Assembly: GCF_003201935.1 (NCBI RefSeq)
Contig: NZ_QJJL01000003.1
Location: 310,001-374,000 of the forward strand
DNA: 64,000 bases
Source: Loktanella sp. PT4BL
GTDB taxonomy: Bacteria > Pseudomonadota > Alphaproteobacteria > Rhodobacterales > Rhodobacteraceae
Reading direction: 5' to 3'
The translations under genes were made by a program, and so were the position numbers. Below, piece by piece: positions 59,659 to 64,000 of this stretch; position 1 is the stretch's first letter; each line of letters opens with the position of its first letter. The notes under the pieces were generated by a model. The model searched no databases. It had not been told where the DNA came from and saw only the letters and a program-made list of their open reading frames with translations.

Positions 59659-60513
59659 TTACGCGCCGCTTGCCACCTTTTCGTGACGTCTGGCCGCAGC
59701 AGGATAGACACCCATCACCAGCAGATGGTCGGTGAAATAGCCAAGCTCTTCCATTGCAAGTTTGACGTTGGCATCATCGGGATGCCCTTCGATTTCGGCG
59801 TAGAACTGTGTCGCCGTAAACTCGCCACCCACCATATAGCTTTCCAGCTTGGTCATGTTGACGCCATTCGTGGCAAAACCACCCATTGCCTTGTAAAGTG
59901 CGGCGGGAATGTTGCGCACGCGGAACACAAAACTCGTCATCATCCCCGATGGGCCGCGACGGGTATAGTCGGGTTGGCGTGCCATGATCAAAAACCGCGT
60001 CGTGTTGCGCGCATGATCCTCGATATGGCGGGCCAGAACCTTGAGTCCATAGATCTCGGCCGCAAGCTCCGAGGCTAGGGCCGCAATGCTGGGGTCATCA
60101 CCAGTCGCAACCTCGCGCGCTGCGCGGGCGTTGTCTGTGCTGGTGCGTGGTGTAATCCCGTTCGCGCGCAGGAATTCCCCGCACTGTGGCAGGATCACAG
60201 GATGGCCGTGGGCCTCCTTGATATCGCCAAGCGATGCGTCTTGCTTGCCAAGAAGATTGATATGCACGCGCACAAATGTCTCATCCACGATGTGCAGTCC
60301 GCTTTCCGGCAAGAGCGAGTGGACGTCTGCAACGCGGCCATAAGTCGAATTCTCGACCGCGATCATGCCAAGATCAGCCGCCCCGCTGCGAACCGCGTCG
60401 ATTGCAGCTTCAAAAGTGGTGCAAGGCAGGGGGTCATAGTCCGGCCGCGCGGTCACGCAGGCCTCGTGCCCATAAGCGCCCAATTCACCCTGAAATGCGA
60501 TTTTCTGAGACAT
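59659..60513 (-). CDS. pheA: Prephenate dehydratase
   Basis: 284-residue monofunctional prephenate dehydratase, making phenylpyruvate for phenylalanine. PDT domain (residues 1-185) with IAFQGELGAYGHEA, AVENSTYGRV and the catalytic TRF motif in NTTRFLIM; regulatory ACT domain from about 195 (NMTKLESYMVGGEFTATQFY). Start MSQKIAFQG at 60513. The chorismate mutase that supplies prephenate is separate, at 359-655. Confidence 0.95.
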   Translation of the reverse strand: MSQKIAFQGELGAYGHEACVTARPDYDPLPCTTFEAAIDAVRSGAADLGMIAVENSTYGRVADVHSLLPESGLHIVDETFVRVHINLLGKQDASLGDIKEAHGHPVILPQCGEFLRANGITPRTSTDNARAAREVATGDDPSIAALASELAAEIYGLKVLARHIEDHARNTTRFLIMARQPDYTRRGPSGMMTSFVFRVRNIPAALYKAMGGFATNGVNMTKLESYMVGGEFTATQFYAEIEGHPDDANVKLAMEELGYFTDHLLVMGVYPAAARRHEKVASGA

Positions 60514-60633
60514 TCGTGTGTTCTCTGTGCTGTTTCCCCCAAAAAGAGGCATTCGGTCGCGTCTCTATACCTTGCAACCTAGTGTGGGAAGCGGATAGAT
60601 ACCCACGAAACTTTCTACTGAATGGAACGCGAC

Positions 60634-61146
60634 ATGTTCGACACAATGACAACGACCAAAATTATCGGCGGTCTATGCAGCACTTTCCTCGTTTTCTTGC
60701 TGGGAGCGTGGTTGGCCGAAGAAATCTATCACAGCGGCGGGCACTACGGAGAGCAAGCGTATGTGATCGAGGTAGAGGGCGCTGAAGGTGAAGAAGTCGA
60801 AGTTGTCGAAGAGGTGCCGTTCTCGGTTGTCTATGCCTCTGCAAGTGCCGCAGATGGTGAGGCATTGTGGCGCGGCTGCCGGTCTTGCCACGCGCTTGAA
60901 TCCGGACAACACGGCACAGGTCCCGCGCTTTACGGCGTCGTGAACCGTCCGGTCCAGTTTTATGATGATTTCAACTACTCTGGCGCACTTGCCGAAGCGA
61001 CCGATGTCTGGACCCCAGAGGAACTCAACGCCTTCCTTGAAAACCCACGTGGTTACGCACCGGGTACAGCAATGAGCTATAACGGGATGCGGGCTGTCGA
61101 AGACCGTGCGAACCTGATTGCCTATCTCGCAACAATCGGCGGCTAA
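60634..61146 (+). CDS. cycM: Membrane-anchored cytochrome c (CycM/c552 type)
   Basis: 170-residue class I cytochrome c held in the inner membrane by an uncleaved N-terminal helix (about residues 9-27, GLCSTFLVFLLGAWLAEE). An acidic linker (about 40-57) leads to the heme domain: CRSCH covalent site (about residue 82) and the axial Met in GTAMSYNGM. It carries electrons from the bc1 complex to terminal oxidase, as shown for the homologs of Paracoccus and Rhodobacter. Start ATG 60634. Confidence 0.92.
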   Translation: MFDTMTTTKIIGGLCSTFLVFLLGAWLAEEIYHSGGHYGEQAYVIEVEGAEGEEVEVVEEVPFSVVYASASAADGEALWRGCRSCHALESGQHGTGPALYGVVNRPVQFYDDFNYSGALAEATDVWTPEELNAFLENPRGYAPGTAMSYNGMRAVEDRANLIAYLATIGG

Positions 61147-61168
61147 TTACCGCACTGCAGGAAAAGAG

Positions 61169-61196
61169 AAGGTCGTCCGCTTGGGCGGCCTTTTTT
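61169..61196 (+). terminator. Rho-independent terminator after cycM
   Basis: Arms AAGGTCGTCC and GGGCGGCCTT (two G:U pairs), loop GCTT, then TTTT. Confidence 0.87.
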
Positions 61197-61242
61197 GTTG
61201 GAATATTACAGTTTTCTCACTGCGAGTTCACAGAAACTCAAC

Positions 61243-61271
61243 TTGAAACTTTGCCAAACTCTCCATTTACT
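61243..61271 (+). promoter_or_regulatory. Candidate sigma-70 promoter of the yej operon
   Basis: TTGAAA (61243-61248), 17-base spacer, TTTACT (61266-61271), 42 bases before the yejA start. The -35 is good, the -10 weak. Confidence 0.4.
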
Positions 61272-61312
61272 TCATGTAGTCATGAAACCACGCCTAAAAC
61301 TCGGAGACACTG

Positions 61313-63232
61313 ATGCAGAAGCCACCCCGTTCAAGTGCCCAAACCAAGGTCCAAACTGCCCATAAGCACCAGCTGCGAAACTGGGCCTTGGGGTCTGTGA
61401 TTGGCGTGGCCGCACTTTGGGCAGGCAGCGAGGCATTTGCGGATGCACATGAGACAATCACGGTCAGCCACGGGTACACCAACTTCGGCGAACTGAAGTA
61501 CGGACCTGACACGGTACTGGACTATGTGAACCCCGATGCGCCCAAAGGCGGCGAGTTTTCGCAGTCCGCACAGGGCACTTTTGACAGCTTCAACATCTAC
61601 ACACGCAAAGGCGTCCCTGCGGCTCTGGCCACAATCGGCTACGAATCTTTGCTAACCTCGACGCTTGATGACCCATATGGCGCCTACTGCTATCTTTGCG
61701 AAACGCTGGAATATCCCGAAAGCCGCGACTGGGTTATCTTTAACCTGCGCGACGATGTGAAGTTCTGGGACGGGACAACGATGACCGCCGAGGACATCAA
61801 GTTCTCGTTCGAGTTGCCGCTGGAGCAGGGGATCACCGAGTATCGTTCGGTCTATTCGCAGTTTATCGAGAGCGTCGAAGTGCTCGATACCCACCGCATC
61901 CGTTTCAACTTTACGCCAGAGGCGCCGCGCCGTGATGTAGTGACCTGGGCAGGCGGCACATCGGCATGGTCGCAGGCGTGGTTTGAGGCCAACAAGGTGC
62001 GTCTGGATGAAACCGCTGATGCGCCATTCATGGGGACAGGACCTTATCGTCTGGATACGGTCGATATCGGACGGCAGATCGTCTACCGCTATGATCCGAA
62101 CTGGTGGGCTGCTGATCTGCCGATCAACCAGGGCCGCAATAACTTTGAGACGGTTCGCGTCGAGTATTTCGCCGACGGCAGTGCGGCGTTTGAGGCCTTC
62201 AAGTCCGGCATCTACACTTTCCGCGATGAAAACAGCTCTTTGCAGTGGGCAACGGGCTATGACTTTCCGGCACGCGAGCAAGGCTGGGTGAATGTTGAAG
62301 AGCTGCCGGACGGGAACATCGGCACGGGTCAGGGCTTTGTGTTCAATCTCAATCAGGAGAAGTTTCAGGATCAGCGTGTGCGCGAAGCGATCACCTTGAT
62401 GGTGAACTTCGAATGGATGAACGAAACACTGTTTTATGGTCTTTATGAACGTCCTGAATCGTTCTGGGACAATTCAGACCTCAAGGCCGTGGGCGCGCCA
62501 TCGCCGGAGGAAATCGCGATCCTCCAGCCGCTGGTCGATGAAGGTCTGCTTGATGCGGCCATCCTGACTGATGAAGCGGTTATTCCACCTGCCTCTAGCA
62601 CCACGGACCGTCCGCTTGACCGTCGCGCGCTGCGGGCAGCCTCGGCGTTGCTTGATGAGGCGGGCTGGATCACCGGTGATGATGGTTTGCGCCGCAAAGA
62701 TGGTGAGCTGCTTGAGGTGACGTTCCTTGAGCGCTCGCCCCAGTTTGACCGCGTGATCAACCCGATTGTGGAGAACCTCAAACGCCTTGGTGTGGATGCC
62801 AAGCTCGAGCGTGTCGACACCTCGCAATTCATTGAACGCCGTCGCGCAGGCACATTCGATATCGTCAATGCCTCGCTCGGGCAGGGGTATGAACCCGGTC
62901 AGCAACTGGCGCAGTTCTTTGGTTCTGCTGCGGCAGAAGACAGTTCGCGCAACCCGATGCGCGTGAAACTGCCGGCAGCGGACCGTTTGATTGCGGAGAT
63001 TGTCGCGGCGGAGACATTGGAGGATCTGACAATCCGCACCCGTGCTCTCGATCGCGTGTTGCGCGCTGAACGGTTCTGGATCCCGCAGTGGCAAAAGGGT
63101 GTGCACACCGTTGCCTATTATGACATGTACCGTTTCAAAGAGGTGCCGCCGCTTGGTTTGGCGCCGCTTGACAACTGGTGGTATGATGCAGAGGCAGGGG
63201 CCACGCTGCGCGCCGCCGGTGCGTTCCAGTAA
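61313..63232 (+). CDS. yejA: Peptide/microcin ABC transporter substrate-binding protein (YejA-like)
   Basis: 639-residue SBP family 5 protein, the periplasmic receptor of a YejABEF-type importer. A long signal peptide ends near AFADA (residue 44). SBP_5 landmarks include LNFNIYTRKG-like loop DSFNIYTRKG, WVIFNLRDDVKFWDGT, FSFELPLEQG and FVFNLNQEKFQDQRVREAI. A GGAG site is seven bases before ATG 61313. The permease gene follows nine bases later. Confidence 0.9.
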   Translation: MQKPPRSSAQTKVQTAHKHQLRNWALGSVIGVAALWAGSEAFADAHETITVSHGYTNFGELKYGPDTVLDYVNPDAPKGGEFSQSAQGTFDSFNIYTRKGVPAALATIGYESLLTSTLDDPYGAYCYLCETLEYPESRDWVIFNLRDDVKFWDGTTMTAEDIKFSFELPLEQGITEYRSVYSQFIESVEVLDTHRIRFNFTPEAPRRDVVTWAGGTSAWSQAWFEANKVRLDETADAPFMGTGPYRLDTVDIGRQIVYRYDPNWWAADLPINQGRNNFETVRVEYFADGSAAFEAFKSGIYTFRDENSSLQWATGYDFPAREQGWVNVEELPDGNIGTGQGFVFNLNQEKFQDQRVREAITLMVNFEWMNETLFYGLYERPESFWDNSDLKAVGAPSPEEIAILQPLVDEGLLDAAILTDEAVIPPASSTTDRPLDRRALRAASALLDEAGWITGDDGLRRKDGELLEVTFLERSPQFDRVINPIVENLKRLGVDAKLERVDTSQFIERRRAGTFDIVNASLGQGYEPGQQLAQFFGSAAAEDSSRNPMRVKLPAADRLIAEIVAAETLEDLTIRTRALDRVLRAERFWIPQWQKGVHTVAYYDMYRFKEVPPLGLAPLDNWWYDAEAGATLRAAGAFQ

Positions 63233-63241
63233 GGTACTGAC

Positions 63242-64000
63242 GTGGGAGCATATATCCTCAGGCGTTTGCTGCTCGTGATTCCCACCCTTCTGGGGATCAT
63301 GATCATCAACTTTTCGCTGACGCAATTCGTCCCGGGCGGCCCGATCGAACAGATTTTGGCCGAACTCGAGGGCGGCGGTGATGTCTTTGAAGGCATTTCC
63401 GGCGGCGGGAGCGAATTGCTTGATAGCGGTGACAGCGACTATATCGGCGGGCGCGGTCTGCCTGCGGATTTCATCGCTGATCTCGAGCGTGAGTTCGGCT
63501 TTGACAAACCCCCGCTTGAACGCTTCCTCAACATGATGTGGAACTACATTCGGTTTGACTTCGGCGAGAGCTATTTCCGGTCGATCAGCGTCCTTGATCT
63601 GGTGCTGGAAAAAATGCCGGTCTCGATCACCTTGGGGCTTTGGTCGACTTTGATCGCGTATATGATCTCCATCCCGCTGGGGATCAAAAAGGCTGTTAAA
63701 GACGGCACGCCTTTTGATACATGGACGTCCGGCGCCATCATCGTGGGTTACGCGATCCCGGGGTTCTTGTTCGCGATCCTGCTGATCGTTCTGTTCGCAG
63801 GCGGCTCTTATTTCCGCATCTTCCCGCTACGCGGCCTGACCTCGGCCAATTTCGAAGAGCTGTCTTTGATCGGTAAGGTGCTTGATTACTTCTGGCACAT
63901 CACGTTGCCTGTGCTGGCCTCGACGATCTCGGCCTTTGCGACGTTGACGTTGCTGACCAAGAACAGCTTTCTTGACGAGATCAAAAAGCAATACGTGATC
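63242..64000 (+). CDS. yejB: Peptide/microcin ABC transporter permease (YejB-like, partial)
   Basis: The first 253 codons of a binding-protein-dependent transport permease; the rest is beyond the right edge. It begins with GTG at 63242 ([18 protein letters not shown] after the start), then [14 protein letters not shown] and, after a YejB-typical periplasmic insertion, [23 protein letters not shown], which opens the permease domain. It should be followed by yejE and yejF outside the window. Confidence 0.92.
   Translation, partial: MGAYILRRLLLVIPTLLGIMIINFSLTQFVPGGPIEQILAELEGGGDVFEGISGGGSELLDSGDSDYIGGRGLPADFIADLEREFGFDKPPLERFLNMMWNYIRFDFGESYFRSISVLDLVLEKMPVSITLGLWSTLIAYMISIPLGIKKAVKDGTPFDTWTSGAIIVGYAIPGFLFAILLIVLFAGGSYFRIFPLRGLTSANFEELSLIGKVLDYFWHITLPVLASTISAFATLTLLTKNSFLDEIKKQYVI

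Overview
The window looks like a chromosome segment of a marine-type alphaproteobacterium in the Rhodobacteraceae (Roseobacter group). Evidence: F0 ATP synthase genes in a separate operon with a b' subunit, the ffh / GNAT / chorismate mutase / rpsP arrangement, a membrane-anchored CycM-type cytochrome c, DUF1013/TrcR, DUF1285, zf-CHCC and DUF5928-like proteins, and a large MoxR-DUF58-DUF4159 operon. It is densely coded core genome. I see no transposase, integrase, phage gene, CRISPR array, rRNA or tRNA.

Layout. 1-3220: rpsP (cut by the window edge), chorismate mutase, two GNAT acetyltransferases and ffh, all on the minus strand. 3375-8000: small membrane proteins, a LysR/EamA pair, a quinone-reductase-like gene divergent from an HxlR regulator, and an ArsR regulator. 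8184-10737: atpI-atpB-atpE-atpX-atpF. 10857-14098: CPBP protein, GntR/FadR-type regulator, OmpA-type lipoprotein, AraC-MGMT fusion. 14192-19456: nth, a PfkB kinase, a small surface-glycan-like group (Rossmann protein, sulfotransferase, branching glycosyltransferase) and a HIT protein. 19519-25395: ABC ATPase, zinc-finger protein, polA, a repeat-rich gap, hsp20 with a sigma-32-like promoter, and a trypsin-like protease. 25435-29317: glycolate oxidase glcDEF. 30438-38069: five-gene MoxR/DUF58/BatA-DUF4159/VWA/phosphatase-like operon. 38127-49105: DUF1285 protein, hydroxypyruvate isomerase, VOC protein, WYL regulator, serine hydrolase, an ECF sigma factor with a VWA membrane protein, a gabD-type dehydrogenase, hydrolase, lipoprotein, RNase T2 and TrcR. 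49158-56233: methyltransferase/LysR pair, recR-ybaB-dnaX region, DUF202 protein, phosphatase, rsgA and the SRP RNA gene ffs. 56274-64000: CpdB-like nucleotidase, nudC, an SRPBCC protein, pheA, cycM, and yejA-yejB (yejB cut by the window edge).

Main non-obvious signals. (1) Two nearly identical inverted repeats, one in front of the GntR/FadR regulator gene at 12361 and one in front of glcD, link that regulator to glcDEF 17 kb away. (2) A 26-bp palindrome (GTAAGGTGGATC arms) occurs four times, always at gene 3' ends, and in two copies its arms supply the stop codons. (3) A large imperfect inverted repeat fills the only gap over 300 bp (23637-23970). (4) An ECF sigma gene overlaps a membrane VWA protein that may be its anti-sigma factor. 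Both protein (Ffh) and RNA (ffs) of the signal recognition particle are present. All calls come from reading the sequence; no database search was run.
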